From NCBI GenBank assembly GCA_964016885.1, contig OZ024743.1:17990499-18054498 (forward strand): a DNA stretch of 64,000 bases. The letters run 5' to 3'. How positions within the stretch are numbered: the stretch's first letter is position 1; every line of letters starts with the position of its first letter. Shown here one piece after another: positions 38,483-50,246 of this stretch. Below the pieces are notes generated by a model, which was not told where the DNA came from, ran no database searches, and saw only the letters and a list, made by a program, of their open reading frames with translations. Origin of the DNA: Eledone cirrhosa (Eukaryota; Mollusca; Cephalopoda; Octopoda; Eledonidae). The translations under genes and the position numbers were made by a program.

Positions 38483-39487
38483 GCATAAGCGTCAGAAATG
38501 TCTGATTTAAAAGTGATATTGGCATCGTTGTCCTCCTCGATGGAAAATCTAAATGAGTGTGTCCCCTGAAGGAGGTGTGCCACTATCAGCTGATACCTTC
38601 ATTGAATCTCCAGCCATCGAAATTATTCGTCCAAGAAGTGCAGATATGTTAGGTATACCACGCTAATATGCCAAACGAGAATGTGATGTGGACGTATCGA
38701 AAGGGAGAGGAATGTATTATATACGTCTAAAGGAAATCATTCACTAAAGCTTACTTTTAAATGGATATGTGTCTACATAAAATATCTGCTTTCCACGAAA
38801 TTTTTTGTGAGGCGCTTGAAAGGTGCAAACATTGTCAGAATGAATGTGTCCATCCTGAGATATTTCTCCTGTAGTTTTGTTATTTCATTTTTATTCGATC
38901 ACAAATAATACGTTCCAGTAATTTAAATTATTTTCGTCAAAATATATAATTGGTACAATGAAATGTTTAAATGCTTTTTTGCAGTGATGCCATAAAAAAG
39001 CTACAGGCACTGTATCAATTCTAAACCTATGATAATCACATGGCGTATCATAGATATATTTTGTATCGAATATTTATTAGTGTTAATATCCAACTCATAC
39101 ACACAATATACTCACCATAACAAAATAATGAACGATTTCATTGAATACTATTTCTATCAACTTAATAATATTTATGAACATCAGGTTCTAGGACATAACG
39201 ATACATGTACGGTTGTCGATTTGTTTTCTTCTAGATGTAGACCTTGAGCTGTTTCCTTTTCTTGCCATATATAGAGATGTCAAGAGTATAATTTTACATT
39301 CTGGCCATCCTCAATTTAAATGCGCTACACAATTAACGCAAGATATATAAATATGTATATATTGCATGATTGAAATTTTAATTCATTAGAGATAAGAGAC
39401 ACATCATGTTATCGTTACAGTAAAAATGTGAACATTTGGACATAATACAGTATAAGTATAAATAAAAAATCGATGTACGAATATCAA
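38483..39487. other. No recognisable gene
   Basis: AT-rich DNA. The small frame at 39029-39247 has no domain. Confidence 0.45.
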
Positions 39488-39703
39488 CATAAATATAGAT
39501 AATTGTTTCTACTTTAGGCACAAGGCCAGCAATTATCCAGTGCATTACTGGTACTTTATTGTATCGACCCCGTAAGGATGAAAGGCAAAGTCAACCTCGG
39601 CGGGATTTGAACCCAGATCATAAAGGGACTTAACTATGCTGGAAAGCATGGCGTCCGACCCTCTACCGATACTGCCAATCCACCGCCCATAAATATAGAT
39701 AAT
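39488..39703 (-). mobile_element. Full-length tRNA-derived SINE with exact target-site duplications
   Basis: The minus-strand SINE, 39504-39687, is complete: head GGCGGTGGATTGGCAGTATC, GGTAGAGGGTCGGACGCCAT, B-box-like GGGTTCAAATCCCGCC, the body and the 3' end CCTTGTGCCTAAAGTAGAAA. A 16-bp direct repeat, CATAAATATAGATAAT, lies at 39488-39503 and 39688-39703. This is the best copy in the window for defining the element, and its low divergence suggests a fairly recent insertion. Confidence 0.93.
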
Positions 39704-39746
39704 ACCCATATATATATATACATATACATATATACATATATATATG

Positions 39747-40410
39747 AATTCTCTATAGTTATATATATTATATAACTATATTTATCCCATTACAGAAACT
39801 AATTAGTTGGAGTGAAAATTTTAGTAAGTAAGTTGATTTTTAATTTTTAAAATTTTCTTATTTTACGTCTTTCAAATAATTGTTCTGCATTCACCTGCCT
39901 AGAACCACATAGGTACTAAGACATAACTTATATATTTGCTAGCATGAGTGTACATCTGTACACATATGTTGGTAGATGTACTAATTCTCTATATTTATCT
40001 CCAAATTATTTGTTGAGCAAAACTTGCCAAAATTTACTGCTGTTTCATGGTAGTAGTAGGCTCTTGTCATAATACCACCCCGCTCCTAACTGATTAACCT
40101 CGGTGTCACGTGATTGATTCTTTAGAATCTGCCACTGACTTTGAGGCAGTGAAATTTTTTCAGTGTTCCGGAATTTAGTCCTCGCTAGCTTCATTCCATC
40201 TACTGAATTATTATTTTTATATGGGTTCCTAGTGTCCGCGCATTGCCTGGGAACTTAGCTGAGAATAGACTCCCTGATGACGTAATAGATTCCCTATAGT
40301 TATATATATTATGTAACTATATGTATCCCATTACAGAATCTAATTAGTTGGAGTGAAAATGTTAGTAAGTAAGTTGATTTTTAATTTTTAAAATTTTCTT
40401 ATTTTACGTC

Positions 40411-40415
<5 letters not shown>
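39747..40415. repeat. 128-bp direct repeats 541 bp apart
   Basis: The block 39747-39874 (CTATAGTTATATATATTATA, CCCATTACAG, TAATTAGTTGGAGTGAAAAT, TTTTACGTCTTTCA) recurs at 40288-40415 with few changes. The 413 bp between them are not repeated. A (TA)n tract starts exactly at the end of the second block. It could be a segmental tandem duplication of a 541-bp unit cut short by the microsatellite, or terminal repeats of a short non-coding element. No coding potential lies inside. Confidence 0.85.

Positions 40416-40465
<50 letters not shown>
40416..40465. repeat. (TA)n microsatellite
   Basis: A TA run of about 50 bp. Confidence 0.95.
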
Positions 40466-40467
<2 letters not shown>

Positions 40468-41244
40468 ATACTAATGGTGACAACATAAATAGGGGTCTCT
40501 GAAAATTGGAATTGACGAACAATTTCATATTCATGTATATGCTTATGATTATATATACATGAATATTCAATTATTTGTTTTATACTCCTTTTATGAAACG
40601 TGAAATACCCTAAACCGAACTGCTCTATCTAGTATTCACATTTACTTGCCGACCATCCTTCATGTACCTCCTTTCTTGCGAACTATATACCACGTGATGC
40701 GGGTTAATATATCGGTATAAGCAATTGAAGAAAAATAAGCAATTTATTATATCTATCTTTTATTAGAGTATTTTCAAAGCAGTCAAAGCTACATGTATTC
40801 GTTACTGAATAGTTCAATTTGAGGTAATTTAATGTGAGATATTTGATAAATTTGTAATTACGTCTTTCTTCTAGACGCAGGGTTGTTATGTAATATGCGA
40901 TTATTGTAGGTTAACATGTGGTCACGCTGGAATCGCTGTGCACGTGAGAGGAGACCCGATTCTGGATTATCAAATGCACTTGTACCCTACGTTAAATCGT
41001 ATGGTGCTCATTAATTGTCTATGAATTTCGATTTATGTTTGTGTGTGTAGCTCGGCGGTGAACAGATGTGTCCACCATTTGATACATGCAATTTTACGAC
41101 AGCTTAACCCCTCGACAGATGTTCTGCGCCAAGCAATGATCGTGAGGGAGCACTTTGAAAGTGAAATGTTTCCAAATGCACACAACCATCAGTCAATCGG
41201 GCAGTGCGATCTGGCGAAACTCAACCTTAACATTCTCTAGATGA
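40466..41244. other. No recognisable gene
   Basis: AT-rich, becoming GC-richer from about 40900 as the LINE region begins. The frame at 41043-41240 has no domain I know; it may be further decayed LINE sequence. Confidence 0.4.
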
Positions 41245-41487
41245 GTTGTGGGGTGGCAAACCTACGACGTTCTAAGGGAGACGCTAGTGGTCGACAAATA
41301 TCAGTTAGCCACACATTTACAGATAACTTTCAGTTCAAAGACGAAGAAATACTTCCAGATATTCTTGGATAGGCAGTGCTACAGATGAGATTTCCCAGTT
41401 CGTGATAAGATCTACAGGCATGGAATTGCCGTCAGCCGGGTGCGTCCGAGATGTGCACAGTGTGAAGAATTTGTCCTGCAGCACACA
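41245..41487 (+). pseudogene. L1/Tx1-like LINE ORF2 C-terminal fragment (zf-RVT-like)
   Basis: The plus strand reads YDVLRETLVVDKYQLATHLQ, YFQIFLDRQCYR, stop, DFPVRDKIYRHGIAVSRVRP and RCAQCEEFVLQHTY. This matches the ORF2 C-terminus of the copy at 51.5 kb (FQKFLAWQCYRG...ALPVRDKLYRHGSAVRRT). The fragment stops inside the C-x2-C...H...C zinc-binding-like segment and joins in frame to ORF1 sequence of the next LINE at about 41488. Confidence 0.75.
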
Positions 41488-41715
41488 TACATCACGGGAA
41501 AAAACTACTACACCCCACCAACTCCAATAACTCTCCCTACAAACATAAATATCATTGAAATCTCAATAGAACATTACAAAGTATTAAAGCAAAAATTACC
41601 CAACGCAGTTGGAGACTTCAGTGGGTCGGTTACCAAGAGGATATACACCGACGCCCTCTTGACCAGCCAAATGAACGGTTCTACAGCCTCTACACCACAC
41701 GATCAAGGAAAGTGA
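41488..41715 (+). pseudogene. L1/Tx1-like LINE 1, ORF1 C-terminal end
   Basis: ITGKNYYTPPTPITLPTNIN, IIEISIEHYKVLKQKLP, NAVGDFSGSVTKRIYTDAL is homologous to the ORF1 end of LINE 2 (HIQIIRITQKTYMTLKQKFP, KDIGDFRQALSRSIYKD). The stop at 41713-41715 is followed after about 30 bp by the ORF2 start, the same spacing as in LINE 2. The frame is open from 41440 only because ORF2-derived sequence is fused upstream. Confidence 0.75.
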
Positions 41716-41747
41716 TCCTTTCTCACTTACCCAGTTTCTCATACAAC

Positions 41748-44397
41748 ATGGCCGTACTTAGAATAGGTAGTATATATATACGTAGCCTGGGGTCATCTTG
41801 GAAGCAGGGTCGCCTGCTCAACGACCTCAGGTCACTAAACTTAGATGTGGTGGACATCAGCGAGACCAAAATCTCCGAAGCACGAGACGGCGCACCGATC
41901 TGCGGCGGCTACGATGTATACGCATCTCCCAGCCGTCCAGGATCGGGGGGAGGGGTTTCCGTGCTTTTTCGGAGAGGCTTGGATCTCGCCATACGGGCAA
42001 TCTTCCTGGATCCAGAAGGTAAGTTGTTGTGCTGGACGTAACCGGCAGGACGGCCAGATTTCTTCAGACGTCTACAGACCTTTCTTGGAACGTCCCACTT
42101 TTTACTGTTAGTGGGCGACTGGATCGGTATCTTAGATGCACGCTGGGATTATGTGGGGCTTGTAGATAGGGCAGGATGGTGTAAAAGCCTCAACAACCTG
42201 CTCAGATGTTTTGAACTGTCTGACAGGTATAGACTGGATTATCTGAATGTGCCAAAGTAGACATGGACAAACCACATCGGGTCAACCAGATCGTATTTAT
42301 ATAGGGTATTCTGTTGGGAAACAGATAAGGCTAGTGTAGGTTGTCCACAATTTAACGTAGTAGACTACACGGACCACAAATATGTGATCTGTGAAGTTGA
42401 CTTAGATAGACTCCATAGGCAAGGGCCCGGCTACTGGAAGCTGAACGCGTCGTTTCCGGCGGGCAAAGTTTACAGAGACCGGATTAGCGAATTAGTTACT
42501 CGTGCGTTGACGGGTGCGATCGTCAACAACAGGTGGTGGTTTACCCTGAAAAGGGCTATTAGAGTAGAATCGATAAGGTTTAGCAAAGGAGTAGTGATAG
42601 ACGAAAATAGAGTAGAGGGAGAGTTAATTAGAAAACTAATTAGAGTTAATTAGAAAGACCCGAACAATTGGGATGTTATAGACAACTTCAGGCTCATAAC
42701 TCTGCTAAACGCAGAGTTTAAGATTTTGGCCAAGGTGTTAGCAAAGAGAATGGCGCTTGTCGTCGGTGATCTGGTGGGAGAGGCGCAGACATGCACCATC
42801 CCGGACAGATCCATTCACGCCAACCTCCATCTTATGCGATACATCATAGAGAGGGTGGTTAAGAAACCTGGCATGGGTGGGTGCCTGATCAACTTGGAGC
42901 AATCTAAAGCATTTGATGGGGTCGAGCATCGGTATCTGGCTGCGGTCCTCGAGGCGACCAGCTTCGGGCTCGTCTTTTCAGGGGTTATCGCCGCGATGCA
43001 CAGCGACATCTGCTCGATTGTGAGGGTGAATGGTCACCTGTTGCAGCCTTTCAGCAACATGCACTCGTTCCGCCAGGGTTTCCCCCTCTCGTCCCTCTTG
43101 TACGTACTGGCCCTAGAGGGTTTACTACACGAATTGGAGACGATGAGGAGGGTCCCATGTGACTTGGATGCAGGAGATCCGTGTCAGTTTACGCCGACGA
43201 CGTCACGGTGGTGGTGTCGAGCACCAAACACGTCCAGATGCTCGGCACCGCTCTCAAGGAATACGAAGCGGTGACAGGAGCAAAGTTAAACCAGGAAAAG
43301 TAGGTGGGCTTGCAACTCGGCACCTGGAGAGGCTAGGCCATGCCATCCGACAGCGTCGTGGGGCGCTGGACGGAAGGACCGGTTAAATTGCTCGGGGTCA
43401 CATTCGCTCCGGACCTCCAGATGGAAAACAAATGGAGCGAGATGACGAGAAGGCTGGCCTCTCTTACGGAGAGAGGGACCGAGAGGAGGCTGTCTCTGAA
43501 AGCTCGTGCGGAGGTGTCGAATGCGTATAGCGTCCGTCATCTGCTGCCGCCTGAGCGTCGTACCTATCCCCCGCCCAACTATAACCATAATGGAGCGGCT
43601 TCTCTTCCGCTTTTTGTAGAAGGGTCGTGCTCCCAGGGTCAGATGATCCATTTTCTTTGAACACCCGTTGCCTGGAAATCTAGGCATGCCGTGGTTGATG
43701 ATGCGCAAACATGCGCTGAGGCTGCGACATATCTGCTGCTTCCTTGAAGGTGAACAGGTGTGGTCGCCGTTTGCCATCTTGTCTCCTTGACAGAGCTGCA
43801 GTCCTGCATCAGTAAAAGACCGAGGGATAGCGCTTGGAAGCGGGAATGTCTCCAAGCCCTCACCGCCCTCTACCTGCTGGGCACTAGTATTGGTTCAGCA
43901 ACCACCTTGGCGTTCTATAGAAGGCTAGTGGGGGGAAAGAGCGACGACGTTCTCGGCGAGACCCTGGGCGTCGAACACCATCAGCTGTTCGCTCTTTCAA
44001 AGAAAATTTTCAGACCGGGGCCAATGGAAAACTTCCAGAAATCCCTGACCTGGCAGTGCTACCGAGGAGTGTTGCCGCGTGTAGGACGAATGCGTTTATC
44101 GATTGAGTCCATTGTGCAGATAGCCCCGCCATCCTCCTTTAACGAGCAGGAAGGGCAGTCAGTTTTCATCTGCCTGGAGGCCATGGCGAAAGAGATTGTG
44201 TGCTGGACAAGATTGAAAGGGTTGAATGCGGACACTTTCCTTTCGACCAATCCCTGATTAACCTTTTCAAGTTTCATTTGAATAGGAAAATCAGGGTGGA
44301 GTGGCAAGTGCTGTCTTCTAGTAAGTTTGTTGAAAGGTGGGTGAAAAACGCGAGTATGTTCAGAGTGAACGGGCCCGCTTTGAGTATACGCCTGTAG
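41748..44397 (+). pseudogene. L1/Tx1-like LINE 1, ORF2 (endonuclease-reverse transcriptase), deleted and broken
   Basis: The order is as follows. The apurinic-endonuclease-like start is MAVLRIGSIYIRSLGSSWKQ, DVVDISETKISEARDG, VLFRRGLDLAIRAIFLDPEG, WIGILDARWD (GDWN-like box) and DYTDHKYVICEVDL. The linker is GPGYWKLNASFPAGKVYRDR. A deletion at about 42650 joins it to NFRLITLLNAEFKILAKVLA, PDRSIHANLHLMRYIIERV, CLINLEQSKAFDGVEHRYL, FRQGFPLSSLLYVLALEGLL and VYADDVTVVV, with YADD intact at 43190-43201. VGRWTEGPVKLLGVTF and LLPPERR follow, then the C-terminus FQKSLTWQCYRGVLP, where a second deletion removes the zinc-binding-like segment, and RVNGPALSIRL, stop 44397. Frameshifts and stops make it inactive. 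I place it near the L1/Tx1 group from motif wording. Confidence 0.88.
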
Positions 44398-44647
44398 ACT
44401 TAGGAGTGGGAAAAATGAGAGAGGGCGCTTGCCTTGGTACTCAGGGTGGCCGTGGTCTTTTGTGTGGTTTTCACCACGATTGACGCTCGGGGGTTTCCCC
44501 CTTCTTGGGGAATGTTTGTGATTTCGACCCCGATTTTGTTATAATCTGTTTACACGACCAACACCCACTTTGTATCGTCCTGCACTGTTCTGTGACGTCT
44601 CTAATGGTTTTCTTCGTGTCAGCCCTTGTGTCAAATAAAGAAACCAC

Positions 44648-44681
<34 letters not shown>

Positions 44682-44682
44682 G
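44398..44682 (+). mobile_element. LINE 1 3' untranslated region and (ATT)n tail
   Basis: From the ORF2 stop to the tail. It shares CGTCCTG-rich text and the ending CCCTTGTGTCAAATAAAGAA, ACCACTATTATT with LINE 2. AATAAA lies at 44634-44639. The tail is about twelve ATT units (44646-44681), followed directly by the 5' end of LINE 2. Confidence 0.85.
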
Positions 44683-44890
44683 GCGACCTACGTAGTAAAT
44701 CGTATCATCGTGAGATCCGAAAAGGCTTGTTATTTCCGTTTGTTAAAAATTGCCATTTATGGAAAATTTCTATTGTTAACTATATATAAGCGCACATACA
44801 TTGTTTTCCGAAAAGGACACCCAAAAAGATTGGGGCCTTGTGCCCAAAATTTTAACTTTTATGATTATCAAAACATTTCTTTGAAAAAAA
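44683..44890 (+). mobile_element. LINE 2 presumed 5' untranslated region
   Basis: Between the (ATT)n tail of LINE 1 and the first ATG of LINE 2 ORF1. It starts GGCGACCTACGTAGTAAATC. I infer it to be the LINE 2 leader from position only. Confidence 0.5.
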
Positions 44891-46868
44891 ATGGCTAATT
44901 CACCTCTGCACCATGCAGCTGAAAGTCTTCCTCACAAATTAACACCTCACACCGACACCACCATTGTAAATCATACTACCTTTGCCAACACAAACAATTT
45001 AAGCACTAGCAATATTTTAAATTTGTCTCAGGCAGACATTCATTTCCCGCCATTACCAATGACTGCAGATGTTAAAGCCGCCACCACCACCACCACCACC
45101 GCGACAACCCCCACCCCCACCACCACCGCGACAACAGAAACAAAAGGAAAAAATAAAGCAACTCGTGATGTCGATATATTTTCAACCAAAATGGACTCTT
45201 CCAAACCGAACTCCACTGACGTCAGCACCACCACAACTGAAACTAAAATTAATAATAACAAAAATAATCATAGCAACAACAACAATGACATTAAAAAAAC
45301 CATCCTGAGTTTTGCGAGAGTAGCAAAACAGTGCGAAGCATTTACGGTCTCAGGAGGAATTAGAAAATGCCAAAAAAATCGTAAAGAAACTTGGGTACAG
45401 GGTCAACCCCCCCCCCCCAAACACACACCTAATAAAATGGAGCATCAGCGCCTATTCACCGTGGCGTATCGAACAATAAATGTAAAATCGCGCCGAGTTG
45501 AACGGGCGTCCGAGTCCCACATCCAAAATGCTTTGGGACATGTGTGGGCAAGAAAAACCCACAACAGACGTGCGCAGATGTATGGAACCGTAGACGTGTT
45601 CTTTGAAACACCACAGGAGGCCAGAGAACACTCCATGGCCCCATTAAGAAGTGATGACTTCACACTCGTCCCAAGCTATTGTGGCCAGAGACTCGTGAAG
45701 ATCAGGGTGACCCACGTTCCACCGGCCATCGAAATTCCCTGGCTAATGGCTGCCGTCCTCGCCGGCATCAAGGCCAACACCAAGATAATAGCAATAGCAA
45801 AAGAAAAGCAAGAGAATGGTCCGGATCTGGGATGGAGCTCCTGATCCAAGCGGACCAAAAAAGCATTGAGGAGATCCCAGAGGTGATAGATCTCACTGAC
45901 GGCAGCCCCCTCACCGTAATTGTCGAGGGAAGAAGGCCTAGGTGTGTCGTTTGTGGTGAAGGAACCCACCTAAGGGCTTTCTGCCCTCAGGCTAAAAGGT
46001 TGAGGCCACATCTCCTACCCACCACAGTGCCTCAACCATCAACACCTCCAGTAGCAGAGATGGCAGCAACAATTGTAGCAGCAACAACAGAAGCAACTAT
46101 AACAGCAACAAACCCAGCAACAGTAGCAAAACCAACATCACCACCACCAGCAAAACCAATACCACCACCACCCAACGCTTCAGCACTAGCACCAGCGCCT
46201 ACACCATCCACCACGCCACAACCAAAACTAACGCCTGTGGAGGATTTTCCACTCCCCGGCCTATCACAACTGCAGACAGATTGTGACGACGCGTAGTGGG
46301 AAACGGTATCAGGAAAAAAAAAGAAACCAAAAAAGAAAAAAATTATCGTCCTTCCCCCTCCAAAAACAAAATACAGAGGGAAACAAATAAATTACCAAAC
46401 AAAAAAGTTAGGACAGTAATGCCACCATCCACACCAGCATCACCAAACCCATCACCCCAAACACCACACCATCACCATCATTAACCCCAACACCACCATC
46501 ACCAACACCAGAAAGCGAAACAGAAACAAAACCCACAACAAACATAAATAAAACAAAACAACCAAAACGATACACACTACACAGCATTACATTTGAACAA
46601 CAAGCAATTATTACACTACATCCAACACAACACCAGCATCACAGAAAAAGACTACACAACAACCCAAAAATTCACACCACCTCCACACATACAAATCATT
46701 CGCATCACACAGAAAACGTACATGACACTAAAACAAAAATTCCCCAAAGACATCGGAGACTTCCGACAAGCACTCTCCAGGAGCATTTATAAGGACATCC
46801 TTCCTGAGGAGGCCACAAGCAGTGAAAAGGATGGAAAAACCGTCCTTCCTCTACGAGAAGTAAGGTAA
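44891..46868 (+). pseudogene. L1/Tx1-like LINE 2, ORF1 (RNA-binding, CCHC zinc knuckle)
   Basis: An open frame of 317 codons starts at ATG 44891 (MANSPLHHAAESLPHKLTPH). It has a Thr/Pro/Asn-rich low-complexity N-terminus from CCA and AAC triplet runs, then a folded-looking part (FTVAYRTINVKSRRVERASE, SHIQNALGHVWARKT, VDVFFETPQEAREHS). A frameshift near 45825 leads to EEIPEVIDLTDGSPLTVIVE and the zinc knuckle CVVCGEGTHLRAFC (C-x2-C-x4-H-x4-C, 45943-45984), then an Ala/Pro/Thr-rich tail, a TAG at 46294-46296, KKKKPKKKK, and in another frame the C-terminal HIQIIRITQKTYMTLKQKFP to 46868. ORF1 proteins of this kind coat the element RNA. Two or more frame breaks make it a pseudogene. ORF2 starts about 30 bp later. 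Confidence 0.8.
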
Positions 46869-46900
46869 GTTGTCTTTCCCATCTTTTCCACTCCTTTTCA

Positions 46901-48660
46901 ACATGACCTCACTCAGAATAGGCAGCAGAAATGCGCGTGGCTTTGGGTCGTCATGGAAGCAGGGCCACCTGATCAACGACCTTAGGTCACTAAACATAGT
47001 TGTAGTGGCCATCAGCGAGACCAGAATCTCCGAAGCACGGGCCTTCACACCGATCTTCGGCGGCTACGATGTGTACGCATCTCCCAGCCGTCAGAGATCG
47101 GGGGAGGAATTGCTGTGCTTTTTCGGAGAGGTTTGGATCTTGCCATACGGGCCATTTTCCTGGACCCAGAAGGTAAGTTGGTGGTGCTAGATGTGACAAG
47201 CGGAGACGGGCAAGCTTTCAGGTTAGTGGCCGTCTATGCCCCGACAGGAGCAGGGCGGCCTGATTCCTTCAGGCGTCTGGATACCTTTCTTGGACCATCC
47301 CGCTCTCTAGAGTTAGTGGGCGACTGGTACGGGATCTTAGATGCACACTGGGACTGTGTGGGATTAGCGGATATGGGAGTAGGGTGCAATAGCCTCACCA
47401 ACCTGCTCAGGCGTTTTGAACTGTCTGACAGCTACCGAATGGATTTCCCGAATGTACCAATGTGGACAAATCGCATAGGGTCATCCAGATCATATCTAGA
47501 TAGAGTAATTTGTAGGGAAATAGATAGGTGTAGCATAGGCTGTCCACAATTCAAGATAGTAAGCTACATGGACCACAAATTCGTGATTTGTCTGCTTGAC
47601 TTAGATAGGCTTCATAGACGAGGACCGGGCTACTGGAAGCTAAACGCATCCTTACCAGCGCGCAAGGCCTACAGAGACCGGATTAGCGAACTAGTTAAGC
47701 GGGCGTTGACGGGGGCCATCGTCAACAGCAAGTGGTCGTTTGCTCTGAGAAGAGCAATTAGAATAGAGTCCATTGGGTTTAGTAAGGCGTTAGCAATAGA
47801 GAAAAATAGAGCAGCGCGAGAATTAGTTAGAAAATTAGACATGGCACTTAGCAAAGACATCGCGACCGACGTACTTGCGGCGAAATTGGCCCTTGAACAA
47901 TTCTTCAATGCAAAGCACGAAGGCTGCGTTGTCAGAGCTAGGGTGCGTGCTCTCAGACACGAGGGGACGAAAGCCGTTCAATGGGCCGGAGTGGCGGAGG
48001 CGCGTCGTGGCAACAAAGCTACGATCCGGTCTTTGGTGGACCACGACGGGCGCATGCTACTCGATCCCGGGCAAATGTGTGAAGCTTTTCAGCGACACGT
48101 CTCTCAGTTTTTCGCGAGCAGCGGCGGGCCGGATCGAGGGATGGACTTTAGTGTCTACCTCGACGGACTGCCGCGGCTCTCGGTCAATGAGGTGGAGTGT
48201 TGCGAAAAGCCGATAACTACCGCTGAATTACGGGAGGCACTGACTAGCTGCACATGGGGTAAATCGCCTGGTTTGGATGGTCTGCCCTATGAACTTTACG
48301 TACAGATGCCAGACTTGTTCTGAGGGCTTTTGGCGGACGTCTACTGCAACTGGCAACATAACGGGAGAATTCCCAGCCGAGAAGCTGTGGCGCTGCTGAG
48401 AAAGGATCCGAACAAGGGGGATAACATAGATAATTTCAGGCCCATAACTCTGCTAAACACAGAGTTCAAGATTTTGGCCAAGGTGTAAGCAAAGAGGTTG
48501 GCGCTTGTCCTTGGTGGTCTGGTGGGAGAGGCGCAGACACGCGCCATTCCCGACAGATCCATCCACGACAACCTACACCTCAGGCGATACATCGTAGAGA
48601 GGGTAGCTAGGGAACCTGGCACGAGTGGGTCCTTGATCAATTTAGATCAGTCGAATGCTT
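46901..48660 (+). pseudogene. L1/Tx1-like LINE 2, ORF2 with endonuclease; RT cut at motif A
   Basis: MTSLRIGSRNARGFGSSWKQ, VVAISETRISEAR is the endonuclease start. After a frameshift near 47110 a 402-codon frame (47115-48323) runs VLDVTSGDGQAFRLVAVYAP, LELVGDWYGILDAHWDCVGL (GDWY where the family has GDWN, so the catalytic Asn is lost), SRSYLDRVI, SYMDHKFVICLLDL, the linker, and KSPGLDGLPYEL. After a stop at 48321 it continues NFRPITLLNTEFKILAKV, PDRSIHDNLHLRRYIVERV and LINLDQSNAF at motif A. There it jumps at about 48661 into the 3' untranslated region: the YADD box, thumb and C-terminus are deleted. It cannot encode an active enzyme. Confidence 0.88.
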
Positions 48661-48830
48661 TCTCCACCAATGTCCCCCGGAAATCTCCCCCCTATTGGGG
48701 AATTGTTTCATTGTTATTTTATTACATCTGTTTTGTTTACACGCTGAAATGCCCATTTGTACCGTCCTGTATCGTCCTGTACTGTCCTTAATGTCTACTT
48801 TATGTAAACCCTTGTGGTTAATAAAGAAAA

Positions 48831-48872
<42 letters not shown>
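48661..48872 (+). mobile_element. LINE 2 3' untranslated region and (ATT)n tail
   Basis: It starts at the deletion junction and shares TTGGGGAAT, TGTACCGTCCTGTATCGTCC-like text and the end CCCTTGTGGTTAATAAAGAA with LINE 1. AATAAA is present just before the tail, which is about thirteen ATT units (to 48872). Confidence 0.85.
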
Positions 48873-50245
48873 CAATGATAATATTTCTACGACAAGCCTA
48901 ACGTTTCTTTTAGTTCGCAACTTTCTAAAATTCTGTCTGTAAATGTAAGAGCGTGTACTGAAGTGTGATTCAGAATAACATATACAATGAAAAAAGAGAT
49001 TTAAAAAATAGTGTAATAAACATCATAAAGAAATTAATACGTTTGAACGGTTATTTTCTGAAATAACGAAAATATAAATCCGGAATTTCTAAACTCTATT
49101 CAAATTGAATTCAATATTCAAAACTATAACGTGGTGCCTAATGTACACTTTCACTATCAATATTCTTTCTTTAGATATACAATGATAGTGTTTTAGCCAT
49201 ATGATTTATCTATATTCAATATATTTTGAGACAGTAAGAAGCTATATTGATGTCACTTCAGTCAATGTAGTAAGCTTCATATCCTCGTGAAAGCCCACTC
49301 AATAAAGAAGAAAAATGCGTACATGATTGATTGAATGTGGTTTGTTGAATATAGACAATAGAATGTATATTTTACAATAGAACCCACTAGATTGTGGATG
49401 TTTTTTTTTATCGTTTACTTTATTAAATTATCATACAGGTCCTAAAAGGTTTTTTTTATGGCATACGCAGAATAACACAATGGTTTTGATTTAAAATCTT
49501 CACATATTCTTTGATTGTTGTGCTCCACTATGCTTTTACTGCAATATGATTTCTATGTGTTTCTATTATTTCATCGTATATATTTGCGTTGTACAATTAG
49601 AAAGTATTCCTGAAATAACAGTTAATATATGACGCTGATAATCATCATTAATATATCTTTCACATTAGCTTTAATATTCATAAGGTCTTCCGCGATATAA
49701 GTGTTAAAACAATATTCTAATATACATGTTTAACTGAATTACATGTTGTGTATATTCTCATGTTCCAGTCTAGAAATATCAGAGAAAACAACGTAATAAT
49801 ATTGCATGAAATAAACAAAACAAATTATTGCATAAATGGGAAAGAAAAATTAGTGAAACGATGGAAAAATCATTACCAGATAAGGAAAATGTCGGAAGTC
49901 ATATGTAATCTGCACCAAACATTATGCTGTGCTATATACTTTAAGGCATTATATACACAATAATGAAAAAGTATGCATCATACTTTTACCAGTAACACGC
50001 ATCATTTAAAACCGAGACAATAAACAGACTTTACGCATTGGATATCAACGAAATAGTATGAATATCTTCCTGAAATATGTATGTAACCATGTATATAAAA
50101 GCAAATGACTCGTTAAGTAATTAGCCCCTTCGAGGAATAACGATTCATTGTATATGTAAAAGACTACCAAATAATCTTTAGAATGGAATATGTGCAATAA
50201 AACCAAAATGAAATGATATTACCTCTACTGCGACGTTTAAGTTGG
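48873..50245. other. No recognisable gene
   Basis: AT-rich unique-looking DNA. The frame at 49748-49963 has no domain. Confidence 0.45.
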
Positions 50246-50246
50246 C

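Noticed and set aside
39747..40415. LTR retrotransposon
   Set aside because: The repeats bracket only 413 bp without coding sequence, primer-binding site or polypurine tract that I can recognise.
44634..44639. Host polyadenylation signal marking a gene end
   Set aside because: The AATAAA belongs to the conserved 3' end of the LINE and recurs in LINE 2 and LINE 3.
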